From Polytrichum commune (Eukaryota > Streptophyta > Polytrichopsida > Polytrichales > Polytrichaceae), in NCBI GenBank assembly GCA_950295325.1, contig OX485807.1, positions 558,501-622,500 on the forward strand: 64,000 nucleotides of DNA, written 5' to 3'. Within the stretch, counting starts at the first letter, position 1. Each line of letters starts with the position of its first letter. Both the position numbers and the translations under genes were made by a program. Positions 21,901 to 32,576 of the stretch are shown piece by piece. Below the pieces are notes generated by a model. The model had not been told where the DNA came from and ran no database searches. It saw only the letters and a program-made list of their open reading frames with translations.

Positions 21901-23319
21901 TCGACAATAGTCTTGTATAGGTGTCCCATTTTAGTTTAATTTAGTTTAGTTTTTTTTAATATAAAAATCAAGGGCACTTTGGTATTGTCAATAATCTCAT
22001 GTTGATTAAATATTTTTAATTTAACTTCAAAAGAAAATGCAGTCTTCCTTCTAAGATTGTCAATTTTCATTCATTAATTAATGTTTAGTTGCATCATCCA
22101 ACAATGGTACTTCACTTGGTCTTGGCCAAAGTAACTGTAGTATCAATGAATTGTGAAAATAGGCCAAACTTTATATGCAAATTAAAGGGTCATGGCATGA
22201 TTAATTAATTCATTCATTTTTAATTTGGAACTCTCTCTCTCTCTCTCTACTTTGCCATAATTGAATCACACAACCAATAAAATATAACCCCAAAGGATTA
22301 ATTACCTTAGGGTTAGGTAATTTTTACCTAACAAATGTCCACCATAGACATGATATTGTGCATCTACGGACAAGATAGTTACCTAGTCCTATATTAAGTG
22401 AGAGGAAACATGAGAACTTCCTTTTAAAGGTTAAGCCGCATGAGCAATTTACCTTAAGTACCGTAGTGTAAAAGTGTGTGGACATGTGGGAAGTATAGGC
22501 TAATTGTCTCAATCTTCATTCACGCAAAATGGCTAAGGAACAAGTAGAATGCTTAATGATAGTTTGAGTATGCACTGATACAAACTATATGATTATGTCA
22601 CACAATTGGGTTTTGTTGTTATTCACCTCGTGTACGTTATTAATCCTCTCTTTGGATTTGGTTGGTGGCATGAGCACATGTGAGGCATACCCTTCACAAC
22701 TTTTGACGACAATATTAGGTTTTGTATTTCATCTTCTTTCAAAAATAATGTGTGTATACTGCTTAGGTATTCTAAAATGATGAGAAATACAAAGCATGTT
22801 TTGATTTGAGAGTGAACCATTGGAGTACACTTTAGGCATAGCCTTAATTTTTTTTTTTTAGGTTTGACTTTGTAAGCCTTGGATATGGAATGCAACAATT
22901 TAATACAACCTTGGGAGCTTGAATGCTCAAGGTTTTTAACTTCTTAGACACATATTAAGACGAAATAGTAGCAAAGGCATAGAGATAGATTTGCAATGAT
23001 ATGGTCTAGAGGGATGGTCCCACCCACCCTCCTGAGTTTTGGAAAGGTACATAGATATGTAGAAGAATGATTTGGCCTCTGAATAATAGGATGTATCATG
23101 AAAAGAGTATGATTAAAAACAAGCCTAGATCTATTCAAGAAATGCCCAACTAAGTTTATTTATATTCTCCACTCAATCCTACTCTAATTAGCACTCATGA
23201 CTAATGTTCAAATCCTTCAAGTTTTTTCTCAACATTACTCAACAATAAGCTCATACAAATTGTTCTTAATCAATTATCCTTGGATCTTTGTAATTGTCGT
23301 AGATTCTCATAATGAGAAG
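18976..23319. other. Long anonymous AT-rich region
   Basis: No gene could be supported. Open frames at 19657-20212 and 20086-20402 are short, overlap on both strands and show no domain. A (CT)n microsatellite lies at about 22231-22249. It is probably old transposable-element debris. Confidence 0.4.
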
Positions 23320-24060
23320 GAATCCATCATTTGAGTGAAACAAGATCTAACTTGAGTGACCAAAAAAATACTAAGACACATTTGATAGCAAGTGGATTCA
23401 TTTGAGGTGTGAGAGATATGACCTAATTGATTGGAGTATCTTTGGACACTTCGGAGAGGAAGTAGATTTATTTAAGGTAAATAAGATGTAACTTGAAAGA
23501 TTTGATTCTAGGGCATATTTGAGAGCAAAAACTCTTGTTTGTGGTAAACGAAATTTGACTTTAGTGATTTGAAAGTCCAAAAGCCCATTTGATACCATGA
23601 GATTATTTTTGAGTCAAAATGGACCTTATTTGATTGGATTGGAGTGGAAACACAAAGTTTGAAGGCAAGAGGGTTCATTGGAGATGGAAAGGATGTTATT
23701 CGAATGTATTGAGTTGCAAGGATATATTTAGAGACTGAGGGGATATATTTGAATATGACTTGAGTGTTTGAGGGTTTTTTTGAGGGCATTGAACGTATTT
23801 GGAACTTGAAATGTTTTGAATTGGGTCATTTGAGTGTTGAAACGCTTACTTGATAGATAGGCTAGTCATTTGAATTCAAAATGGACATATTTGAGTGTTT
23901 TGAATGATTTGAATATTGGAAAGCACATTTGAGAAATAAGGCTAATCATTTGAGGCAAAGAAGAATATAATTGAGTGTTTTGAGTGTTTTGAGTGCATTT
24001 TGAGAGATGGACGGCTCATTTAAAAGCACAAGGGCCTGATTTGCAAGTTTTGAGAATACT
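23320..24060. repeat. Degenerate tandem region built on (C)ATTTGAG motifs
   Basis: CATTTGAG, TATTTGAG, TTTGAGTG and TTTTGAGTGTTTTGA recur every 20-70 bp, often with AGCACATTTGAGA and GGACxxATTTGAG. The order suggests a decayed array with a unit near 60-70 bp. Borders and unit length are approximate. No coding role is seen. Confidence 0.5.
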
Positions 24061-24775
24061 AATCCATTCTTTGAGCGGAAGATGACATATCTTGATAGCA
24101 AAGGAACCAAGTCATGGACAAGTTCAATGGAGGTATGTGCTTTACGTGATGAAGTTGCCAACCAACTTGCTATCGGTGAGCAATTTTTTGTCGAATGGGT
24201 TGAAGGTGCAATTTCATATAAACAAATGCATTGTGGGAGGTGTGAATGGCGACGTGGTTCCAATAGCTCCATGCGAATGGAATTTGTACCAAATGACCTT
24301 CATGGAGGCATGTGGCCAATTCACGTGTGTGAGGCGGTCCAATGGAGCTTTGGTACTGCAAACTCAAATATTTGGATGTGAGGAACATTTATGCACTACA
24401 AAGCATGATGAGGGGCATGAACCTAGGTAAAACAATTTGTCCTACCTCTACATTGGTTTGCAAAGCATGCACGGAAGGTAAGTATATGTGGTGAAGTGTG
24501 GCAACAATGCGGAGAGGTAAACATTGAAACCCGTGGAGATTGTGCATTTGGGTGTTTGTAGCCCCGTGAAGAACATGTCTGTGGAAGGGATGAAGTATTT
24601 TGTTACTTTTGTTGATGATTTTGCAAGGAAAAAGTGAGTTTAAATGATGAAATCCAAAGGATAGTGATTTGAAAGGACTAAGGAGTTCCGAACTTTTGTA
24701 GAATCGTAATCGAAACATGAAATCAAGGCATTTTGGTGGATGGGCCTAGGGGTCTTCATTTCAAAATATTTTGAA

Positions 24776-24834
24776 GTTATTACTATTATTATTACTAAAT
24801 AAATAAGTTACTTTATTATTATTATTATTTTATT
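24776..24834. repeat. (TTA)n/(ATT)n microsatellite inside copia integrase
   Basis: Imperfect ATT/TTA repeats of about 60 bp separate coding stretches that are adjacent in intact copia integrase (FISKYFE-like before, EHGIES after). It therefore arose or inserted inside the element. Confidence 0.75.
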
Positions 24835-25092
24835 CATGGAACATGGCATTGAGAGTACGCCTCAAGATATTGGAGCAATGGAATATGCAAATCAAATCGA
24901 TGTCTCAATGACAAAGCATATGCTCGAAGCTCAAAAGCTCGAGAAATTGCTTTGGGCGGAAGTGGTGGCAAATGCGGTTTATACATTGAACCGATGTCCG
25001 ACAAAGGTTTTACTCTCCGTTACACTTGAAGAAACGTGGAGTGGAATGAGCCGAATGAAACATGCGTATATTTGGAAGCAGTGTGTATGCAT

Positions 25093-27053
25093 TGTGTAGT
25101 AAGGTTTTTGCTATGTCTCAAAACAACAAAACCCAGGGAACAAGGTCTCCAGGATGACTGAGATAGTGTCTATAAGGGTTAATGTCACATTGGATTAAGG
25201 TTCTTAATAACATCTGATGGTGATTCTCGTTCTTTACTCTCTCCAATATTCACTTATCCCATTATTTTCCTCTCTCTCTTTCTCTTTAATTCCTTTGTGA
25301 TGGTTCGGTAGTGAGTGTGGTCTGTCCTATCTTCCAGGTAGGTACTATTATTCTAAGGCTCGGACCTAATTCAGTCGTGAAGCTCAATAGCTTGGCAAAT
25401 TGTCAAGTAACTCATAGGCATGACAACATGTCCGGGCAACGTCTTTGAAGTAACCATCTTTGTCTTTATTTGTGAGGAATTAAGCTTGCATACAATTCAA
25501 GTTAATTCCAATTACACTTACTTCCAACCATCGGCAATTCTTCAAAGACTGTAATCACCACCGCCATCTTCCGATAAACCTGGAAATACATCTCGAGGAA
25601 TATCCATTCCGTCAATACATTAAATATGTATAAATTTATCAGGCTATATCCTTTGATTAACAAGTTTTCATCATCCAAAATATGTGCATGCAAATAGTCT
25701 TATCTCACAAGGTAAAGTCTTCTTTTTCTTCCCTGACTATGTGGTCCAGGCTTACGTCAACCCTTGCTTCCTCTATTACTGGCTGGCGATATGCGGCTAA
25801 CTTGCCCAGGCGATATCCTCTCTCAGGAAAACTACCTCAGGGTAATGTCTATAGCTTTCAAGCTACCTCGCACTGGCTATGGCCCGTTAGACCTCTCTTG
25901 ACGACTGCCTCGCCCATCTTAGGTTTCTCTTATGCTTTCTTTCCTCTGCCCATCGCCCTATGGCTTAGGCTTCGTCCTCTCTGCTTATCGCCACAAATTT
26001 CTCCTTAGGCCAATTGTCTATTCATCTCCCCCAGGGGAGTTACTTCCATCTTGACCCTTTAGCGGTCATGCCTTTTCACCAACGGCTTCAGAATATGGCC
26101 TTACTGCCGTCTGTTCATCTTCACTCCCCTCTCACAGGGTAAGTGATTATCTTGCAGCTTATCGCCTGCTCAAACTTCGTCCACTCATATTAGACTTAAT
26201 ACTCTCACACATTCAGACTTTACTTACATGGCCATTTGCCAAGAATCTGACATTCTTCCACAAAATTGACTACTTGCTCATGTGTCCGCTCTCGGACCTT
26301 ATAGCCTATTGCCCTTCCGGCACATAACTACGTCTTTACCTCAGAAAGACTCTTGCCTCAACATGCTTTGCCTTCTTTGAGTATTTGATTCGATCTCACT
26401 TCTCTCTCTCGGCATACTGCCAGATTATCACAATGTCTACTCGCCCTCATGGCTTACTTATTGATTAAGACATACACACTTTACTGCTTGCCATTTGCTC
26501 TGAACTGAACTGAACTCAACTTAAGGCGACTCGCCCCGACATTGACGACTACGACTATATTCCAATCGTTCATAGCCAACATAATCATATCACACAATCA
26601 CACAATCACATAATCACACAATCACATAATCACACAATCACATAATCACACAACCACTGCTCATCAAGATAATATTTCACTCATATTCAAATATAACATT
26701 GTCCAAGACTGAATCACTCAGTTCTTCTCTGTCTATTCCTACTTCTCCATCTCGGAGTTGCTAATAGCCCTCAGACTCTATCACATAAATCTGATGTCGC
26801 TAAGCCTATTGCTAACACTCGGAGACTATGTCAAATTCTACGTCGGGCAAATAGCCTGCTTGCTCCTCGCTCACCTCTTCCTCATGATGACGAAGGAGGA
26901 GGAGTCGGTCAGAGGCTATAACCGCTTCTTGATGATGATGGCCTCCAACTGCCGCTCCCGACGTTGGGTAAAGTCTAATTGCCGGATGAATGTCTTTAAA
27001 TTTCAAAAATTGCCTAATTCGGCTAGGCGATAGCCAAAAATTGGTTTTACACA
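25093..27053. mobile_element. 1.96-kb unclassified insertion in the copia element
   Basis: Copia coding sequence breaks after VYAL (25094) and resumes at TRVPDKK (about 27051). The inserted DNA begins TGTGTAGTAAGG and ends TTTTACACA, so its ends look like TGT...ACA. It differs from its surroundings in being C- and T-rich at 25680-26560. No target duplication or protein is visible. A solo LTR is a reasonable guess, but the ends are uncertain by several bases. Confidence 0.55.
26586..26656. repeat. Minisatellite of ATCACACA/ATCACATA units
   Basis: About eight near-perfect 9-bp units (AATCACACA and AATCACATA alternating) lie inside the insertion at 25093-27053. Confidence 0.85.
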
Positions 27054-27660
27054 CGGGTTCCGGACAAAAAGTGGGGTAAGCTTGATGCAAAAGGAATCTA
27101 ATGCGTGTCTCTTGGATATCACAAAGGCATATAGGCTTATTTGTTCAATAGCAAATAAGATTATTAAAAAATAAAGATGTTGGATTTATGGAAGACAGTG
27201 GGAGCATTATAAACGATTTGGACATGCGGCCAAGTGGGAGAAATGTAGGTCCTACAGTGGTGGACGAATCTTCCAAATCGCCATTGTTTGATGGCAGTGG
27301 ACAGTTTGTGAATGGCAACAAACAAGTGGGAGGTAATGAAGTTGTAATTAAAGAGGCACATTAAGGACTGGCAAACAACAACATTATTGTTGAAGGATTT
27401 GGAGTAGAGCGGCAGTATCCCACGAGGAAGCAACGACCACTTGGAAAATGATGGAAGAACCACATTTTGCCTCAACATGGTGGGGAACCAACCACTGTGG
27501 CAATAATGGAGGTTCTTTGGAGTTGGAGTGAAGCAATTAGACATAACATGTGAAAACTTATGGGCAATGTTCAATCCTCACTACATAAGATTGAGAAACT
27601 AAAAAAAATCAATAATATTACAAGTCTTTGACTACTCACAAAGTGGGAGTGTTGAAGGTA

Positions 27661-29431
27661 GAGCATTAGATTACTCGTAATCAATAAAGATGTAATACTT
27701 GCATTCAAGAAAACAACACATATGACATTTTTACATGCCCTTGTGACATTTCACGAATACCATGTTGAGGGGACTTGAAGATGACCTATTATGGATCGAA
27801 AACCCCTTCCAACATTAAGAAGTAACAACTTGCTTCCTTTGATATGATGGCCAAGATATGTCATATCTTAATTTTTTTTTCAATGAACCACTTTTGGTCA
27901 ACTTGATTCCCAACAAAGTCCCAAGTTGAACTATTTGGTGCCTTATAAGACATTGGCTATTAGAAAACATGATCTTTTGTTAACACCATTTTAACTATAA
28001 TTTTAGTATCTTTGGACTTATGCATGAATTTTGGGACGATTACAACCATCAACATGTATACTAGATTGTATACTAGATTGCAAAACTACACAAATATGGT
28101 GGTTGGTAAACATGGAATACAAATGTTTGAAGTCGCAGTTGTTGCTTTTGTTGTTGTCTTTTGATGTCTTTGTCCCTACAAGTGTACATCCCTTATTATT
28201 TTGGACAAGTAATTTGTCCTGATATACTTAAATGTCAAATTTTTGCAGAGGACTTTATTGTCTACCTATTTTGCTTGCAAAAAGATGGATTTAAAAAATG
28301 CAATGTAGGATTAAGTGGCCCTAAATATGTTCACTGTCATTTGAGTTGTATTACATGTGGACATGCTTGGGCTTTGGGAACACCAAAAGTATGCTATGGG
28401 TAATGGATTAGACGAGGGTGTCTTGTTTTTGTTGGAGTTATATGTGCCGTTTAATACCGCCACTATAACATATGTGCTAGGGTGATAGGTACACCATTAT
28501 AAACTTATCTTATTGTGAGTTATCATGGAGTGATGCATGATGCCGACATTGACTTGATATTACACATTGATTCCCAAACCAATACTCAAGTTAAGTAGGT
28601 TCAAGTTTTATAGATGGTAACTTTGAAGATTAGTCTTAGCCCAATATAACAAATATCATCCATACATAATCCTTTATTACACGAAATAGTCCTACTATTG
28701 TGGGTGGAAAACTAGCATGGATATAATTAATATGGGCCACTCTAATTATTACTTGGGGTGGAATTAATGTGGGTCCAAGTGACATGTATGTAGTAATATT
28801 ATTGAGGATGTAGTCTAATGTGAAGTGTGTTAGAATCATGATCATGTTAGTTTGTAGAAATGTCAAATCTACTACCTAAAATGTAATATGTTAAAAAAAG
28901 AAGTAAATTGAATGTAGAATAAAAATTCCTTATCTCTTTAAGTGATGTGTTGCCTAGTTATTTTATTAATGAGTATAGCTTAGAATATGAGTTATATGAG
29001 TTGTGACGATAAAAGGTTTGTATTGGCAAGTTTTAAATTTGATGATATATTATGTAATAATTGACATCATAATTGACATGGAAAATATTTCATAGCTCAA
29101 GAGAGAGAGAGAGACATTTGTAGGTTGGCATGACTAAGGGATGCTTCATCCTTTATCAAAGTGGCAAAGGACTCAAATGTAAAGCCGAAGCAGATTCTTT
29201 ACTACAAATCTCCTAAAACGAATCTTAAACGTCGAAGGAATTATTCCCCTAACTGTGTTTGGAGTCCAATCCGGGCTTCTCATAAATGGGTATTTTGAGA
29301 TCGTATACCATGGATTGTACACATCATGCATTGCAATTGAACGTGTTCTCAAATTGTAACCAAAAAAGAGGGAATTTTTTTTTTGATGGGACTCCTTTTT
29401 GGTACTTGATGCCAATAGCTTGTTGTCTTTC
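27661..29431. other. Anonymous AT-rich region, probably partly copia 3' LTR
   Basis: The first few hundred bases should be the decayed 3' LTR of the copia element, but its right end cannot be fixed. Open frames at 28031-28403 have no recognised domain. A (GA)n run lies at about 29098-29116. Confidence 0.4.
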
Positions 29432-29683
29432 TAAAAGTAGCCTATGTCCAGTCATAAGGTACAAGATGAATAGGGTGTATCTGGAGAATCTTACTGAAGT
29501 TCTGCCCTAAATATTCCAAGCCTCACAGACTCGAGTCAGGAAGCTAACAAGGGCAACAAACCAGTATGCAGCCCTCAAGTTGAGTTCTCTTTCTAGATAA
29601 TATGAAGTCCAGTCACAAGTTACAAGATTCAACATGAATTTGGTGTGCTTGGAGCATAAGTATGAAGTTATGCCCAATATATT
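29432..29683 (+). repeat. Two diverged direct repeats, about 159 bp apart
   Basis: 29450-29517 and 29609-29683 share GTCCAGTCAxAAGxTACAAGAT, GGTGTxxxTGGAG and GAAGTTxTGCCC(A/T)A. No coding similarity. Possibly remains of a tandem array. Confidence 0.55.
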
Positions 29684-32576
29684 ATCCCTGCGAAGGTTGA
29701 TGAATACTGGCATAAGAGAAAGATGGGTCCCTTGATCAGATGCACCACTCTTCCTGCAATTCGTGTGACCGACCAAGTTACACTGATCGATCAATCATCA
29801 GTATGAAAGCCTGTTAATAGTGAAGAATCAGGAAGGTGAAGTAGTGAAGGATGAAAGTTGATGGAGTTTAACTTTTGAAGATGAAAGCTGTGAAGTGTTG
29901 CTTTATAGCTTTCTAGTGGATGTTCTGGCATGCAGAGCGAGTCAAACTTGCAGATGCATTGAAGCACGAGTTTCGAGTCAGAGTCGGCAACTCATAAGGT
30001 GTTAGGTATGTTTCATTTGTACTAAGTTGTGATGACGGTTGGGGCGAAACAACCCGTATGTTGGTTCTTTGGAGGCAAGGATTTAGGCATTCAACAAGGA
30101 ACGAGTGTATGGGTTGGTTTGTCCAAATCCTGTAATGATTGTGTGCTTCGTCATCTAGCTTTTTTCATAGCAACTCACAAGGAAGGAAAATGTTTCTTAC
30201 TTTGGTAAAAACATGTTCACTTGTTATCAACAAAGGGCCCCGCATTGGGACATTGTTGGGTTTAGCCAGGCAAGTGGATCCATGAGTCAGACCCAACCGC
30301 TATTGTAATGATGGTAGGGCCTGGAAAACTCTCCCGGGTCGGAATAGCTTGGGTCTATTACAACCCAACTTTAAACTTTTCTATAAGAGAATCAACTATC
30401 AACACCTCACAATCTCTAACCAAATCAAAAGTTAGCTTTAATTATTTCTATGTAAAGCCTTGTATATTGTAAGATACTAATTTTGATCAGGCGACCCATA
30501 GTTCATGAAGCTCATATAGAGGGGATCTGTGGGACATACAACGAGACTACTCTCTTCGAAAATAATGTCACATACGTTAGCAACCCTTTGTGTTTGTGTT
30601 TGGTGTACAACGTGTGAACATGCCCTAAGGGTGAGTTTTCATGTAGGTTGCTTGCCCACATGTAGAGGGAATCTCGAGGGGTAGGGTTAGTTCTAGACCA
30701 ACATTGGCTCTCTTGAGTCTTCAACGTGTCTTAATCCTTCAGGGACTCACACTTATAGGTTGAAGTTTCTTTATTGAGTGCATGGAAGTTAGCGGCCTGT
30801 GTCCATTGCCCTCCACATTCTAGTGGACTATCAGAATGTGGTTGGACAGTGGCTTATGCATAACTATAACATTGGCACCTATTCCCATTTAGGACCCCAT
30901 TGACAATCTATAGGATACTGTAATTATGATAAGGTTGGGATAGAATTTTGAAAAGGTGGGAATAAAGTTCAATCACGCTGGACCCAATAATGCCATGGCA
31001 CATGTCTTATTTTCTGAGTGCTAAAGTGAGGAGGGATAAGCAATTAATATGAGCGGTTATGACAAACCCTAGACATTGGTAATATATTTGGACCAATTTT
31101 TGGTTTGAAAAATTCACAATAATTCCAATTTAAGGGATAAAATTACCATATTATTTTAATTATTTTAATTATTTTGCAGTCCTCATGATTTCTATCTTCC
31201 TACACCGGGGGGATTTGAACTGCCTTATACTTCTCCAAATCTGGCCCAATATCTCTTAAGTGATCGGTTATGAGCGCCTCTGCTCTACATGCGTGCACCT
31301 CTGACCCACTATCATCTAGAATCTAGTGGGCAAGCGGCCTACAAGGAAACTCACCCTCAGGAGGTTGCGATGAGAAGGGGCCGGTGTGTGGACTCGGCGT
31401 AGATCCAGCGGTAAGTGATCGGGTTTCCATGACTTTGGAGCAACAGAAAGCTTTTCGGATCCGCGATAGCTGGACAACACGGTGCTGCCCGGCCATCCAT
31501 GATCCATCTGAACCCGGAAACTCCCGTCTAATTTCGGAGTGGTGATAATGGTGTCAGATTCATCATTTGAAGTCGATGGTCACTTGCGTCCTCCACACGT
31601 GTCAGAATCCACCGATTTTTCTTCCTTCCACAAAAATAACCTTCTCAAAGTAGGTAGGGAAGTCTGCTAATTGGCAAGCATACCGTAAAATAGTAACTTC
31701 GCAAGTTGACTGGAGTAGAAAAGCTGACGTCAAATTGACTGTAATTCGACGTTGACCTTTTGGGCTCGATCTCCGATAAGATGATACTCTCCGAGAGACT
31801 AGGCAATTTCGAAGGTCGACTCCGTGCCACGGCAATTCTGGTGAATTTTAACCCGAAAGGATGGTTGTTTCACCCATGGATTTACAGCAACTATTACGTA
31901 TAACGTTTTCAGAGTCACACTGCAGTCTAGGATTTCTACCCCCCACCCTCCCCCATCAGCGGCGGCCAATGGTGATGTTTAAAAAAGACAGGAGCAACAC
32001 TTGCACGGAGGTGTGGGAATTGTCGAGTTCGGGAGTCGGGACTGGGTCACCCGGCGATATAATAGCAACCTTGGGTTGAAATCTGGGGTTGCGGGGTGCA
32101 AGCAGAAGGACGCCCAGAAGGTGCGGCCTTGGCAACTGGGCAGATGATTCTATTCTAACGTATTCGACATTACTTGGTGGAGTGCACGCGGATTCGATGA
32201 TCTGCTTCCAGGGGCGAGCAGATCATGTGGAGTGAGGTTTAAACCAAGTTATGGACTTGTGCTTGCTAAAGGGGTTCAAGGTCAAGTTGGATTACTCTAC
32301 CGACAATTTATTTGGTGAAGAAACCCACCAAACCCAGTGGAGGGAGTTGATCAGCTCCAGAATCCTTACCTCAGTAGAGATCTAGTCGAGTGATGTGCAC
32401 TTTGCATTCATGTCGCCCTCGTTCTCCGGCGGAGTTTGTTGAGAGGATATTAGAAGCAATTTTTTTTTGAGGTTAGGCAGGTAGATTCGGTTGAGAAGGC
32501 AGAGGAAAGCTGCATAGTACCTGCCGCCTTCTAATTTCAAATCCCTCCTCAACTGTATCAACACAGTTAGTTCGGA
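29684..32576. other. Intergenic region and 5' flank of the ABCG gene
   Basis: No gene is supported in 29.7-32.5 kb. GC content rises from about 31.3 kb, and the last few hundred bases should hold the ABCG promoter and 5' UTR. I cannot assign a TATA box or transcription start from sequence alone. Confidence 0.4.

Larger units (their letters stand above)
24061..27660 (+). mobile_element. Decayed Ty1-copia retrotransposon, split by an insertion
   Basis: Pol fragments appear in copia order: LYVMKLPTNLLSVSNFL (pre-integrase) at about 24130; a VRNIYALQSMMRGM..CKACTEGKY segment at about 24380-24470; integrase IVHLGVCSPV and YFVTFVDDFARKK at about 24535-24635; LLWAEVVANAVYTLNRCPTK at about 24950-25005; MRIFGSSVYAL at about 25060-25090. 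After a 1.96-kb insertion come RVPDKKWGKLDAKGI at about 27055 and RQYPTRKQRP at about 27415. RT and RNase H are gone. The polypurine tract AAAGTGGGAG and TGTTGAAGG at 27650 mark the start of a 3' LTR. Many stops and frameshifts are present. The first integrase Asp (DVCGP) reads Gly. Confidence 0.85.

Noticed and set aside
26586-26656. Short regular repeats considered as a CRISPR-like array
   Set aside because: The units are contiguous 9-mers without spacers, and the window is eukaryotic nuclear DNA.
31200-31320. GGGGATTTGAACTGC...TTATGAGCGCC, resembling an inverted tRNA T-arm and acceptor region
   Set aside because: No cloverleaf could be built; anticodon and D arms are missing, so no tRNA is called.
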